From: Streptomyces goshikiensis
GTDB taxonomy: Bacteria; Actinomycetota; Actinomycetes; Streptomycetales; Streptomycetaceae
Direction: 5' to 3'
Assembly: GCF_014650555.1 (NCBI RefSeq)
Contig: NZ_BMVE01000018.1
Location: 1-64,000 of the forward strand
Length of the DNA: 64,000 nucleotides
The notes beneath the pieces were generated by a model that saw only the letters and a list, made by a program, of their open reading frames with translations, was not told where the DNA came from and did not search any database. This document shows, piece by piece, positions 1-8,752 of this stretch. The position numbers and the translations under genes were made by a program. Position 1 is the stretch's first letter. Each line of letters opens with the position of its first letter.

Positions 1-188
1 GCGTACGCCTTCGTCGTCACCTCGCCCGCGATGTGCACGAGACCGGTGGTGATGAGCGTCTCGACCGCGACGCGGGAGGCCGGATCCGCGCGCAGCAGTG
101 CGTCGAGGATGGTGTCGCTGATCTGGTCAGCGATCTTGTCGGGGTGACCCTCGGTCACCGACTCGGAGGTGAAGAGCCGTTTTGTCAT
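1..188 (-). CDS. metK: S-adenosylmethionine synthetase, N-terminal part (runs off left edge)
   Basis: The reverse strand reads MTKRLFTSESVTEGHPDKIA and continues with DQISDTILDALLRADP, the highly conserved N-terminus of methionine adenosyltransferase (ATP plus methionine to SAM). The HPD motif of the active site is present. Only about 62 residues lie in the window; the rest is beyond base 1. An alternative in-frame ATG at 195-197 would add three residues. It could be the housekeeping gene marking the cluster boundary or a second copy supplying SAM to the cluster; the window cannot distinguish these. Confidence 0.93.
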   Translation of the reverse strand, partial: MTKRLFTSESVTEGHPDKIADQISDTILDALLRADPASRVAVETLITTGLVHIAGEVTTKAY

Positions 189-278
189 GTCGCGCATGAG
201 AACGTCGGCTCCCCGCAGCCCGCAATCGGACTTGGCTGAGTCACCGCACGGCTCCCGGCCGGCGCACGCTTGGGCAGG

Positions 279-1553
279 TCAGGCGGCACGGTCGAGGACC
301 TGAGCCGTCCCGGTGCGGTCCGCCGCCCGCTCCCGTGCCCGTAGCAGGGAGCGGTACAGCAGGATCGCGGCGAGGCCGGCGGTCCCGTACAGCAGGCTCA
401 TGCCGAGGGCGGGGACGAAGGCGCCGACGGTCACGCACAGGGCCGCGATGAGCAGTCCGGCGCGGGCGTTGAGGGCGTAGGCGGCCATGTACTTCGTACG
501 GGCCTGGGCGGGCACCAGGTCGGCCAGCAGGGTCTGGCGGACGGGGATGCTGGCGATCTCGCCGAGGGTCAGCAGCACGGCGGCGCCGATCAGCACCCAG
601 GCGTCGTTGCTGACGGCCCAGACCATGTAGCCGGCGGTGAACGCGGCGATCCCGGCGTAGAGCCGGGTCCGCTCGGAGGCCCGGCCGAGGAGGGTCTTCG
701 CTGCCAGGACCAGGGCCACCACGAGGGCGGCGTTGACGGCGCGCAGGATGCCGAGGATCGCGACGCCGTCGACCGCCGGCGTCCAGGAGCCGATGGTGGC
801 GAGGGTCTGGCGCGGGAACTCGTCGGCGAGACGCACCGCGATGTAGTAGCCGATCTGCATCTCGACGGCGGCGATCAGGGCGGCCGCGGTCAGCTGCCGC
901 AGGAAGAGCCGGTCGCGGCCGACCGCGAGGTAGCCGCGCAGCATCGCACGGGGGCCGGTCGCGACGTCCTTGCCGGTGGCGGGCGCGGTCTCGCTGATCC
1001 AGCGCCAGATCACGAGGGTGGTCAGCGCGCAGGCCGCGGCCGCGCCGGTGAGCAGCTGCGTGAAGTGCCCGTCGTAGAGGAAGCCGCCGATCAGGGCGCC
1101 GACGGTGAAGGCGACGTTGATCGACCAGTAGTTGATCGTGTAGACGAGAGGGCGACTCTCGGGGGTGGAGACGTCGACCATCATCGCGTCGGCGGCGGGG
1201 GTGGCCAGCTGCGCGGCGCAGGTGTTGGCGAGGAAGAGCAGGAACGTCGCCACGCCGGAGGACCACCAGGGCGAGTTGGCGAGCGCGAGCAGCGCGAAGC
1301 AGACGGTCGCGCCGAGCTCACCGGCCACGAGCAGGGGCCGTCGCCCGTACACGTCGGCGAGGTGGCCGCCGATGAAGTTGCTCGCGATGCCTGCGGCGGC
1401 CACGGCGAGGGTCAGGGCGCCGGCCGTCGCCGCTCCGTAGAGCGCCGCCAGGTGGATGATCAGCAGGGGCATCAGCATGACGGAGAGCAGGCGCTGGACG
1501 AATCCGACGCAGATCCGCAGCCGGATGTTGGGGTGCAGGTCTCGGAAGTTCAC
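279..1553 (-). CDS. MFS transporter (drug efflux type)
   Basis: A 424-residue protein with about 12 hydrophobic segments. It opens VNFRDLHPNIRLRICVGFVQ and has a GRRP loop after the first pair of helices, as in MFS drug:proton antiporters. The GTG start at 1551-1553 overlaps the TGA stop of the upstream tautomerase (GTGA), so the two are translationally coupled. Longer upstream reading in this frame runs through the tautomerase gene and is not credible. It probably exports a product or intermediate of the cluster; its substrate cannot be read from sequence. It is one of four MFS proteins in the window. Confidence 0.85.
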   Translation of the reverse strand: MNFRDLHPNIRLRICVGFVQRLLSVMLMPLLIIHLAALYGAATAGALTLAVAAAGIASNFIGGHLADVYGRRPLLVAGELGATVCFALLALANSPWWSSGVATFLLFLANTCAAQLATPAADAMMVDVSTPESRPLVYTINYWSINVAFTVGALIGGFLYDGHFTQLLTGAAAACALTTLVIWRWISETAPATGKDVATGPRAMLRGYLAVGRDRLFLRQLTAAALIAAVEMQIGYYIAVRLADEFPRQTLATIGSWTPAVDGVAILGILRAVNAALVVALVLAAKTLLGRASERTRLYAGIAAFTAGYMVWAVSNDAWVLIGAAVLLTLGEIASIPVRQTLLADLVPAQARTKYMAAYALNARAGLLIAALCVTVGAFVPALGMSLLYGTAGLAAILLYRSLLRARERAADRTGTAQVLDRAA

Positions 1554-1762
1554 TGCGAGCTCCGGGGGCCGGCCGGGCCGCGGTCGTCGGCGAGCCGGCC
1601 GCCCTTGCCCCAGTGGCCGAGCTCGACGTCCCGGACGATCACCGTGACGGACTCCCGCGGACAGCCGGACACGCGCGTGACGACGTCGGTGATGCCTGCC
1701 ACCAGATCGCCGCGCGCGGCGCGGTCGTTGCCCTTCCACCAGTTGACGGTGATCACCGGCAT
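1550..1762 (-). CDS. 4-oxalocrotonate tautomerase family protein
   Basis: A 70-residue protein beginning MPVITVNWWKGND. Met removal would expose Pro1, the general base of 4-oxalocrotonate tautomerases, and the length fits the family's 60-70 residues. The body (VITDVVTRVSGCPRESVTVIV-like beta-alpha-beta pattern) matches. A strong AAAGGAAAG ribosome-binding site precedes the ATG by six bases. The tail after GHWGKGGRLADD is Gly/Arg-rich and longer than usual. Family members catalyse keto-enol tautomerisation of 2-oxo acids; here it might act on a product of the HpcH/HpaI aldolase encoded divergently, which is inference. Confidence 0.8.
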   Translation of the reverse strand: MPVITVNWWKGNDRAARGDLVAGITDVVTRVSGCPRESVTVIVRDVELGHWGKGGRLADDRGPAGPRSSQ

Positions 1763-2102
1763 ATCGGCTTTCCTTTTCTCGGCGGGGCAGATTCCGGAGA
1801 ATTTCCGGGATGGCGGCAGAGTGATTCCAGGTATACCGAGGGGAACATGCCGGAGCTCTTTGGCCAAGAATCTCCGGTGTCGCGGGACCACTTGGCCAAG
1901 TTGCTCAAGTCGCGGCGCCTCGCGATGACCTGTTGCCCCGTCAACCACCCCGTGGTTTGCTCGGTGCCGTCCTGTCCGGCCGGTCCCGTCCGTCCTGCTG
2001 GATCGTTTCTCCCGTGGCCGGGATTCGCGCTTTCAGCTCGTGGGGGGCACTGTGCGCCGGCCCGGGAGACACAGGACTCCTGGCGATCTCGGAAGGAAAC
2101 CG
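1763..2102. other. 340-bp divergent intergenic region
   Basis: No gene is evident between the leftward tautomerase and the rightward dioxygenase gene. The segment is noticeably less GC-rich than the flanks at 1765-1880 and should contain both promoters. It holds the dyad CCGGA-N5-TCCGG at 1794-1808 and a GGAAGG ribosome-binding site just before the dioxygenase start. No copy of the GCA-N7-AGATGC element is present here. Confidence 0.6.
1794..1808. promoter_or_regulatory. Inverted repeat CCGGA-N5-TCCGG, possible operator
   Basis: A 5+5 bp inverted repeat with a 5-bp AT-rich centre, inside the larger string ATTCCGGAGAATTTCCG. Nearly the same string with one extra base occurs at 23431-23448 in another divergent promoter region. 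That makes a shared operator plausible but unproven. Confidence 0.35.
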
Positions 2103-2966
2103 GTGTCCACGTTCGACATACGAAAGATCGGCGGCCGAATCGGCGCGGAGGTAACGGGCGTCGACCTTTCCGCCGGACTTTCGGATTCTGTTTTCGGGCA
2201 GATCAACGAGGCATTCCTTGAGCACAAGGTGCTCTTCTTCCGGAATCAGGACATCACCGACGAGCAGCAGCTCGCATTCGCCGGGCGGTTCGGTCCGCTC
2301 ACGCGGAAACACCCGATGATGCGTGCCGTCGACACGGCTGCGCCGCACGTGCTCGCCGTGGACGGCGAGGACCAGCGCGCCGATCACTGGCACACCGACA
2401 TCAGCTTCACCACCTCCCCTTCGCTCGGTACGACGCTGCGCTCCGTGGTGCTCCCGCCGTACGGCGGCGACACCCTGGTGGCCAACGCCGCCGCGGGGTA
2501 CCGGGACCTGCCGGCCGAGCTGCGGAAGATCGCCGACCGGCTGTGGGCGGTGCACACCAACCACGCCGAGCAGCCGCGGCTGGGCACCGAGCGCGGTGAC
2601 AAGGTCCGCGAGGCCTTCCTGTCCCGCCGGTTCGAGACCGCCCACCCCGTGGTGCGGGTGCACCCCGAGTCGGGGGAGCCGAGCCTGTTCCTGGGCGGCT
2701 TCGCCCAGTGGCTGGTGGGCATGGAGGTCCGCGAGTCCCGCCCGATCATCGACGTCCTGCAGTCGTACGTGCGCCGGCCGGAGAACACCGCGCGCTGGAC
2801 CTGGCGCCCGGGAGACGTGCTGGTCTTCGACAACCGCAGCACGCAGCACTACGCCGTCAACGACTACGGCACCCACAAGCGGGTGCTGCACCGCGTCTCC
2901 GTCAACGGCGAGGTGCCCGTCGGCCTCGACGGGCGGCCGAGCTACGCCCTCAAGGAGGGCGAGTGA
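2103..2966 (+). CDS. TauD/TfdA family Fe(II)/2-oxoglutarate dioxygenase
   Basis: A 287-residue protein starting VSTFDIRKIGGRIGAEVTGVDL, the characteristic TauD/AlkB-group opening. The iron triad is visible as HWHTD (H-x-D) near residue 99 and the distal His in QHYAVND, followed by the 2-oxoglutarate-binding Arg in HRVSVNG. The GTG start has GGAAGG six bases upstream. The family hydroxylates, epoxidises or desaturates small acids and amino acids, often at beta carbons in peptide antibiotics. It is first in a rightward operon and its stop overlaps the aldolase start (GTGA). The substrate is unknown. Confidence 0.88.
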   Translation: MSTFDIRKIGGRIGAEVTGVDLSAGLSDSVFGQINEAFLEHKVLFFRNQDITDEQQLAFAGRFGPLTRKHPMMRAVDTAAPHVLAVDGEDQRADHWHTDISFTTSPSLGTTLRSVVLPPYGGDTLVANAAAGYRDLPAELRKIADRLWAVHTNHAEQPRLGTERGDKVREAFLSRRFETAHPVVRVHPESGEPSLFLGGFAQWLVGMEVRESRPIIDVLQSYVRRPENTARWTWRPGDVLVFDNRSTQHYAVNDYGTHKRVLHRVSVNGEVPVGLDGRPSYALKEGE

Positions 2967-3736
2967 GCGCCCCCGGCCCGGCCGGCTTCGCCCGGCGGCT
3001 GCGCGGGCGCGAGCGGCTCGTCGGCTACTGGATCGCCTGTGACAACCCGGCCGGCACCGAACGCGTCGCCGGCCTCGGCTACGACTACATCGGCGTGGAC
3101 GGGCAGCACGGCGTGATGCACCAGCCCGGCTGGCAGGCGGCCATGCTCGCGATCGACTCCCGGCGGCGGTCCGCCGGGATCATCCGCGTGCCGTCGGCAG
3201 ACCCGGTCGCCATCGGGGTCGCGCTCGACACCGGGGCGCGCGGGGTCATCGTCCCGATGGTCGACACCGCCGAGCAGGCCCGCACGGCCGTACGGGCCTG
3301 CCGCCACCATCCGGCCGGGACCCGCAGCCTCGCCGGGCCGGTCCGCGCCGAGCTGCGGCTGGGCTCGGTGCCGGCCGACATCGACGACGAGATCGCCTGC
3401 GTCGTGATGATCGAGACGGCCGCCGCCCTGGAGAACCTCGACGCCATCTGTGCCACACCCGGTCTCGACGCCGTCTACGTCGGCCCGGCGGACCTGTCCG
3501 CCGCGCTCGGCGCCCGCTACTTCGGGGACCCCGCCGCGGCGGACGCCCTCGAAGCGGCACTGCGGCGCGTCACGGACACGGCGCGCGCGGCCAAGATCGC
3601 CTGCGGCATCCACTGCCTGGACGGGGAGAGCGCCGCCAAGCGGCTGACGGAGGGCTTCACCTTCGCCACCGTCTCCAGTGACATCACCCACCTTCAGCAG
3701 GTCGCGGCGGCACACCTGGCCGCTGCCGCCGCCTGA
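2963..3736 (+). CDS. HpcH/HpaI family aldolase
   Basis: A 257-residue class II pyruvate-type aldolase of the HpcH/HpaI (citrate lyase beta-like) TIM-barrel family. GVDGQHGVMHQPG corresponds to the conserved D-x-E/Q-H-G segment. MIETAAALENLDAI carries the metal-binding Glu, and GPADLSAALG is the family signature. Members add or remove pyruvate or glyoxylate enolates to aldehydes and make hydroxy-oxo acids. The GTG start overlaps the dioxygenase stop, so the two are coupled. It likely makes or breaks a C-C bond in the precursor acid built by this operon. Confidence 0.87.
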   Translation: MSAPGPAGFARRLRGRERLVGYWIACDNPAGTERVAGLGYDYIGVDGQHGVMHQPGWQAAMLAIDSRRRSAGIIRVPSADPVAIGVALDTGARGVIVPMVDTAEQARTAVRACRHHPAGTRSLAGPVRAELRLGSVPADIDDEIACVVMIETAAALENLDAICATPGLDAVYVGPADLSAALGARYFGDPAAADALEAALRRVTDTARAAKIACGIHCLDGESAAKRLTEGFTFATVSSDITHLQQVAAAHLAAAAA

Positions 3737-3742
3737 CCGGCC

Positions 3743-4723
3743 ATGACACTTCTTGGGGGAGCAGTGACGACGCAGACCGAGCCGTGGTCCGCCACGGCGG
3801 CCGGCAGAGCGCCCGCCCGGTCGCTGGACGACCTGGTGGGCAACACCCCGCTGCTGGAGGTCGGCCTGCCGGGGCTGGCGGCCTCGGTGCGGCTGCTGGC
3901 CAAGCTGGAGATGTTCAACCCGCTGTTCAGCGTCAAGGACCGGGCCGCGCTCGCGATGCTGCGCGACGCCGAGGAGCGGGGGCTGCTGCCCCTGTCCGGC
4001 GGCACCGTCATCGAGTGCTCCTCCGGCAGCACCGGGATCTCGCTCGCGGCGCTGTGCGCCCGGCGCGGCCACCGCTGCGTCATCGTCATGCCCGACAACG
4101 CCACCGAGGAGCGCCGCCTCATCCTGGCGGCGCTGGGGGCCGAGGTGGTCCTCGTACCGCACCGGGACGGGCTGATGGCCGCCTGGGCGCACGCGGAGGA
4201 ACTCCAGCGGGCCACACCCGGCTCGTGGGTGCCGCACCAGGACCGCAACCCGGCCAACGCGCGCGCCCACTACGACGGCACCGGCCCGGAGATCTGGGCC
4301 GCCACCGCGGGCGCGGTCGACGTGCTCGTGTGCGGGGTCGGCACCGGCGGCACCCTCAGCGGTACCGCCCGCTACCTCAAGGAACGCCGGGACGTGCACG
4401 TCGTCGCCGTCGAACCGGCGCGCTCCGCCGTCCTGTCCGGCGGCGAGGCGGGCCCGCACGGCATCCCGGGCATCGGGGCCGGCTACGTCTCGGACATCAC
4501 CGACCTCACCCTCGTCGACGAGGTCGTCGCCGTGCCGGACGAGGCCGCGGCCACCACCGCCCGCGAGATCACCCGAGCCACCGGTCTGCCGGTCGGCGTC
4601 TCCTCGGGAGCCGCCGCCTGGGCCGCCCGCAGCGTCACCGCGGATCCACGCTGGGCGGGTGCGACGGTGGTCACGGTCTTCCCCGACAGCGGGGAGCGCT
4701 ACCTGTCCATGGCACGCGGCTGA
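3743..4723 (+). CDS. Cysteine-synthase-like PLP enzyme (beta-replacement family)
   Basis: A 326-residue fold-type II PLP enzyme. NPLFSVKDRAALAML contains the Schiff-base Lys, and GVGTGGTLSG is the phosphate-binding glycine loop. The substrate loop reads SSGSTGIS where cysteine synthases have TSGNTG, so Asn is replaced by Ser. That suggests a nucleophile or acceptor other than sulfide. Family relatives make 2,3-diaminopropionate or other beta-substituted alanines from O-acetyl- or O-phosphoserine. The ATG at 3743 lacks a clear ribosome-binding site; GTG at 3764, behind GGGGGAG, is the alternative start. It differs from the more orthodox copy at 31237. Confidence 0.85.
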   Translation: MTLLGGAVTTQTEPWSATAAGRAPARSLDDLVGNTPLLEVGLPGLAASVRLLAKLEMFNPLFSVKDRAALAMLRDAEERGLLPLSGGTVIECSSGSTGISLAALCARRGHRCVIVMPDNATEERRLILAALGAEVVLVPHRDGLMAAWAHAEELQRATPGSWVPHQDRNPANARAHYDGTGPEIWAATAGAVDVLVCGVGTGGTLSGTARYLKERRDVHVVAVEPARSAVLSGGEAGPHGIPGIGAGYVSDITDLTLVDEVVAVPDEAAATTAREITRATGLPVGVSSGAAAWAARSVTADPRWAGATVVTVFPDSGERYLSMARG

Positions 4724-4758
4724 CCCGTCGTCTCCTCACGGAAAGACAGGCAGCAGAC

Positions 4759-6594
4759 ATGTGCCGGATCTACGGCTACTTCAACGCGGTCGCCTCACCG
4801 CACGAGATGCGCACCGTGGCGGCCCTCCAGCACCACGGCGGCCCCGACGCAACCGGCATCCACCAGGCGGACGGCTGGGGGCTGGGCAACAACCGGCTCG
4901 CCGTCGTCGACCTTGACGGCGGCCGGCAGCCCTACGGCGAGGGCGGCCTGCTCCGGGTCGTCTTCAACGGCGAGATCTACAACCACGGGGCGCTGCGCCA
5001 CCGCCTCGAAGCCCTCGGGCACACCTTCGACGACCACTGCGACGGCAACGTCATCCCGGCCCTGTACCTGGAGTACGGGGACGACTTCACCGAGCACCTC
5101 GACGGGATGTACTCGATCGCGCTGGTCGACCTGCGCGGGGAGCGGCCGCGGCTGCTGCTGGCCACCGACGGGATCGGCATGAAGCCGCTCTACTACCGGT
5201 GGGACGCGGCGGCCCGCTCGCTGCACTTCTCCTCCGAGATCCCGGCCCTGTTCGGCTTCGGCGGTGCCGTGGCGCGGGTGCGGGAGACGGCGCTCGACGC
5301 CTACCTGGCCACGCGGACGCCGTTCGGCGGGCAGACGATGTTCGAGGACGTCGAGGTGATGGCGCCGGCGACGACCCTGGTGTGCGTCCTGGGCGGTGTC
5401 CCGCGCAGCCGCCGCCGGCCCGTGGCGGACGTGCAGCGGCCGGGCCCCGGTGACGGGGCGGCGACCGCGGTGCGGGTCCGGCGCGCGCTGCGCGAGGAGG
5501 TCGGGCGGCTGCTGGTCGCCGACGTGCCCGTCGCGCTGATCACCTCCGGCGGGCTCGATTCCAGTCTGGTGACCGCGCTGGCGGCCGAGCACGGCCCGGT
5601 GCACTCCTTCAACATCGCCTACAAGGGCGACTGGCCCTTCGACGAGCGGCATTTCGCCCGGCAGGCCGCCGAGCGCGCGCGGGCCGCGTACCACCAGGTG
5701 GAGATCGACCCGGCGGACTTCCCGGCGCTGCTGGAGCGGACCGTATGGCATCTGGGCCAGCCCAACGCCGATCCCATCGCGCTCAGTACGTACGCCCTGT
5801 TCCAGGCGGTCCGCGCGGCCGGGTTCACCGTCGCGCTGACCGGTGACGCCGCCGACGAGGTGTTCGGCGGGTACGAGCGGATGCGGCACGCGGCGGAGAC
5901 GGCCGCGGCCGGCGGCGACTGGGCGGCCGGCTACCTCGACGCGCTGTCGGCCGTCCCGGCCGCCGTGCGCCGGTACCTGTACACCGACGACTTCCGCGAC
6001 GCGCTGCGCGGGATCCCGGCGCTGCCGGCCGACGCGGAGCACGATCTGCGCCGCGGGCCGGGCACGGTGCTGGAGCGCGTCACCCGTTTCGAGCTGGGGT
6101 ACCGGCTGCCCGCCTACCACCTGCGCCGGGTCGACCACTTGAGCATGGCCGGGTCGATCGAGGTGCGGCTGCCGTTCTGCCAGAGCTCCGTGGTGGACCT
6201 CGGCCGGTCGCTGCCCGACCGGCTGCGGCTGTACGACGGGCAGGTCAAGCGGACCCTGTACGCGGCGGCCGCGGGCCTGCTGCCCGACAGCGTGCTCACC
6301 CGTCCCAAGCAGCCGTTCACCCTTCCGATCACCGCGATGCTGCGCCCCGGGGCGCCGATGTGGTCCTACGCGCGGGACCTGCTCACCCCCGCCCGGCTCG
6401 ACGCGGACGGCCGGCTCGACGCCGCCGCCGTCCAGGCGCTGTTCGCGGCCCAGGCCGAACGGCCCGGCGACGCCACGGCGCTGGCCCTGTGGTCGCTGCT
6501 CACGCACGAGGTGTGGCGCGAGCAGTTCCGGCCGGGCCTCGCCGGCGCGACGCCGTCGGCGGCCGCGCCGGCACCGGTGGCGGTGGCGGTGTGA
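4759..6594 (+). CDS. Asparagine synthetase-like glutamine-dependent amidotransferase
   Basis: A 611-residue two-domain protein. The class II glutaminase domain starts MCRIYGYF, so Cys becomes the N-terminal nucleophile after Met removal, and FNGEIYNH follows. The synthetase domain has the PP-loop SGGLDSS near residue 264 and DAADEVFGGYERM downstream. AsnB-type enzymes adenylate a carboxylate and transfer ammonia; antibiotic relatives form amides or close rings. The C-terminal 15 residues are a low-complexity Ala/Pro tail. The stop overlaps the next start (GTGA). It is probably an amide-forming step on a cluster intermediate rather than primary asparagine synthesis. Confidence 0.9.
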   Translation: MCRIYGYFNAVASPHEMRTVAALQHHGGPDATGIHQADGWGLGNNRLAVVDLDGGRQPYGEGGLLRVVFNGEIYNHGALRHRLEALGHTFDDHCDGNVIPALYLEYGDDFTEHLDGMYSIALVDLRGERPRLLLATDGIGMKPLYYRWDAAARSLHFSSEIPALFGFGGAVARVRETALDAYLATRTPFGGQTMFEDVEVMAPATTLVCVLGGVPRSRRRPVADVQRPGPGDGAATAVRVRRALREEVGRLLVADVPVALITSGGLDSSLVTALAAEHGPVHSFNIAYKGDWPFDERHFARQAAERARAAYHQVEIDPADFPALLERTVWHLGQPNADPIALSTYALFQAVRAAGFTVALTGDAADEVFGGYERMRHAAETAAAGGDWAAGYLDALSAVPAAVRRYLYTDDFRDALRGIPALPADAEHDLRRGPGTVLERVTRFELGYRLPAYHLRRVDHLSMAGSIEVRLPFCQSSVVDLGRSLPDRLRLYDGQVKRTLYAAAAGLLPDSVLTRPKQPFTLPITAMLRPGAPMWSYARDLLTPARLDADGRLDAAAVQALFAAQAERPGDATALALWSLLTHEVWREQFRPGLAGATPSAAAPAPVAVAV

Positions 6595-7652
6595 TCGGGC
6601 ACCTGGCCTACGCCGCGGGCAGTCCCTGCCCGACGTTCGTCCTCGACGCGGGCCGACTGCCGCGCGAGGAGACGGCCCTGCTCGACCACCTGACCGAGGC
6701 CCGCCGCTATCTGGTGTCGGCCGGTGGCGCGCACGTCCTGAAGATCGCGCTGGTGGAGCCGTCGGCGCACCCGATGTTCGATCTCGACTACCGATTCGTG
6801 CAGGCGCTGCCGGGTGCGCCCGACCGGTTCGACCTGCGGGGCTCCTGCGGCCACTCGATCCTGTCGGCGGTCGTCGCCGCGGCCCGGTCCGGGATGCTGG
6901 AGCGGCTCGTGCCGGGCGTACGGATCCGCGTGCACGTCCTGAACAACGGCGACGGCGTGGTCTGCGAGGTCGACCGGGTCGAGCGCGGCGAGGTCCGCTT
7001 CACGGTCACCTTCGTCCAGCCCCGGCCGGTGCCGTTCGCGCGGCTGCTGCCCACGGGTGCGCCGCGTACCGTGCTCGACGTGGCCGGGGAGCGCCACGAG
7101 GTGTCGATGGTGGCGAGCGCCAACACGTACGCCTTCGTCGACGCGCGGACCCTCGGTGTCCCGGACACCGCCGCCCTGTTCGGCGCCGGGAAGGATCTGC
7201 TGGCCCGTCTGGAGCTGATCCGCGGCGCCGCCGCCGGGCTGCTGGGGTGGCGTCCCGACGGAGCCTTCCCCAAGATCGCCGCGATCCTTCCGGGAGCGGA
7301 CGGCGCCATCTCCGCGCGTGCGGTGACCGTGCCGGGCTGGCATCCGACGATCGCGCTGACCGGGGCCGTGTGCCTGGGTACGGCCGTGCGCGTGCCGGGG
7401 ACGGTGCCCTGGCGCATCGCCCGTGAACTGGGCGCCGGGGATGGCCTGGTGGACATCGAGACCAGTGGCGCCCGCACGGCGGTCGCCGCCGTCACCGCGG
7501 TGCCCGGCGGGAGCGGGGAGGACGGCGAGCTGCTGTGGGCGAGCGTCGCGCACAAGCGCGTCACCTTCCTGGGCTCCTTCGTCCTGACACCCCTGAGTCA
7601 TCTGCAATTCGAGGAGGTCGCCCAATGCCTGGCGCTGTCGGGAGCCGCATGA
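6591..7652 (+). CDS. PrpF-like (2-methylaconitate/4-oxalomesaconate isomerase type) protein
   Basis: A 353-residue protein of the PrpF/DUF453 family, built as two diaminopimelate-epimerase-like halves. CPTFVLDAGRLP opens the N-terminal half, and the first catalytic Cys is in LRGSCGHSILSAV near residue 85. A second Cys appears in ALTGAVCLGTAVR near residue 264. PrpF-type enzymes move a C=C bond or a proton in unsaturated tri- or dicarboxylates. With the aldolase, tautomerase and dehydrogenase nearby, it suggests an unsaturated dicarboxylic acid intermediate (inference). Its GTG start overlaps the preceding stop, and its last 28 bases overlap the next gene. Confidence 0.78.
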   Translation: MIGHLAYAAGSPCPTFVLDAGRLPREETALLDHLTEARRYLVSAGGAHVLKIALVEPSAHPMFDLDYRFVQALPGAPDRFDLRGSCGHSILSAVVAAARSGMLERLVPGVRIRVHVLNNGDGVVCEVDRVERGEVRFTVTFVQPRPVPFARLLPTGAPRTVLDVAGERHEVSMVASANTYAFVDARTLGVPDTAALFGAGKDLLARLELIRGAAAGLLGWRPDGAFPKIAAILPGADGAISARAVTVPGWHPTIALTGAVCLGTAVRVPGTVPWRIARELGAGDGLVDIETSGARTAVAAVTAVPGGSGEDGELLWASVAHKRVTFLGSFVLTPLSHLQFEEVAQCLALSGAA

Positions 7653-8752
7653 GGCCCCAGCTGGGACCCGAGCTGCGCGAGCGGCTGTACGCGTCCGCTC
7701 AGCGGGCCGCGACGGCCGGTGAGCCGGACCGTGAGGTGCTGTCGGCGCTGCGCGCCAGCGGGCTGCTGGCCACCGCCGTGCCCCGTGACCACGCGGGCGC
7801 GGGCGGCGACGCCGCCGACGTCAACCGGGTCGTCGCCGAGATCGCGGCCGCCAATCCGTCGGTGGCGATCATCGCGTTCCAGCACTTCGCGGTGAGCGCC
7901 CGGATCGCCGAGTGGGGTAGCACGGAGCAGAAGGCGCGGCTGCTGCCGGGCCTGGCGGACGGCAGTGTGCTGGCCGCCTCGTCGTGGAGCGAGAACGGCG
8001 CCGGCGCGGCGAAGCAGAACCTGTCCAGTACGGGCGTGCGCCGCCCGGAGGGCGGCTGGGTGCTGAGCGGCGCCAAGACGTTCACGACGGGCGCCGCGGT
8101 CGCCGACCTGTACCTGGTGCTGGTGCGGACCGGTGCGGACGGTAGCGGCGGGGAGGCCGCGTACGGGGCCGCCGGGCAGACGTTCTTCCTGGTCGGGGCC
8201 GACAATCCCGGTCTCGTCCCGGACCTGGGCCTGGACCTGGCCGGGATGCGGGGCTCGGCGACGGGGCTGGTCACGCTCGACGGCTGTGTGGTGGCCGACG
8301 CGGACCGGCTCGGCCCCGAGGGGTATGCGGCCTCGATCATCGCGGGCGTCCGCGAGAGCGGGGCCTCGCTCGGCGCGGTCTCGGTCGGCATCGCCGAGGC
8401 GGCCTTCGACCTCGCCGTCTCGCACGCGCGCGGCCGCGGGCTGCTGGCCCTGCCGACGGTGCGCCACCGGCTCGTCGGTCTGGCGACCCGGCTGGAGGCG
8501 GCGCGCGCGACGGTGGAGCGGGCCGGCGCCCGCACGGCTCCCGATCCGGGGCTGGCCACCCTGCACAGCAAACTGCACGCCACCGCCGCCGCCGAGGAGA
8601 TCTGCCTCGATGTCGCGCGGATGCTCGGCTCGGCCGGGTACGGGGCGGGCGGCGGCGCGGACCGGCTGCTGGCGGACGCCCGCGGGGTGGGCCTGATGGG
8701 GCCGACCAACGACCTCTGCCGGGAGCTGGTGGCGCTGTCATGGACCGACTGA
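7625..8752 (+). CDS. Acyl-CoA dehydrogenase-like flavoprotein
   Basis: A 375-residue protein. The ATG at 7625 is preceded seven bases upstream by GAGGAGG, the best ribosome-binding site in this operon; ATG 7649 is a weaker alternative. SWSENGAGAAKQNLSS matches the FAD-binding beta-domain segment (SEPxAGSD-like), and GAKTFTTGA is the usual WxxTG-like strand. The C-terminal helical domain ends RMLGSAGYGAGGGADRLLADARGVGLMGPTNDLC. It may oxidise an acyl thioester or act as a flavin monooxygenase; the catalytic Glu is not obvious. It overlaps both neighbours, so it is part of one operon. Confidence 0.83.
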   Translation: MPGAVGSRMRPQLGPELRERLYASAQRAATAGEPDREVLSALRASGLLATAVPRDHAGAGGDAADVNRVVAEIAAANPSVAIIAFQHFAVSARIAEWGSTEQKARLLPGLADGSVLAASSWSENGAGAAKQNLSSTGVRRPEGGWVLSGAKTFTTGAAVADLYLVLVRTGADGSGGEAAYGAAGQTFFLVGADNPGLVPDLGLDLAGMRGSATGLVTLDGCVVADADRLGPEGYAASIIAGVRESGASLGAVSVGIAEAAFDLAVSHARGRGLLALPTVRHRLVGLATRLEAARATVERAGARTAPDPGLATLHSKLHATAAAEEICLDVARMLGSAGYGAGGGADRLLADARGVGLMGPTNDLCRELVALSWTD

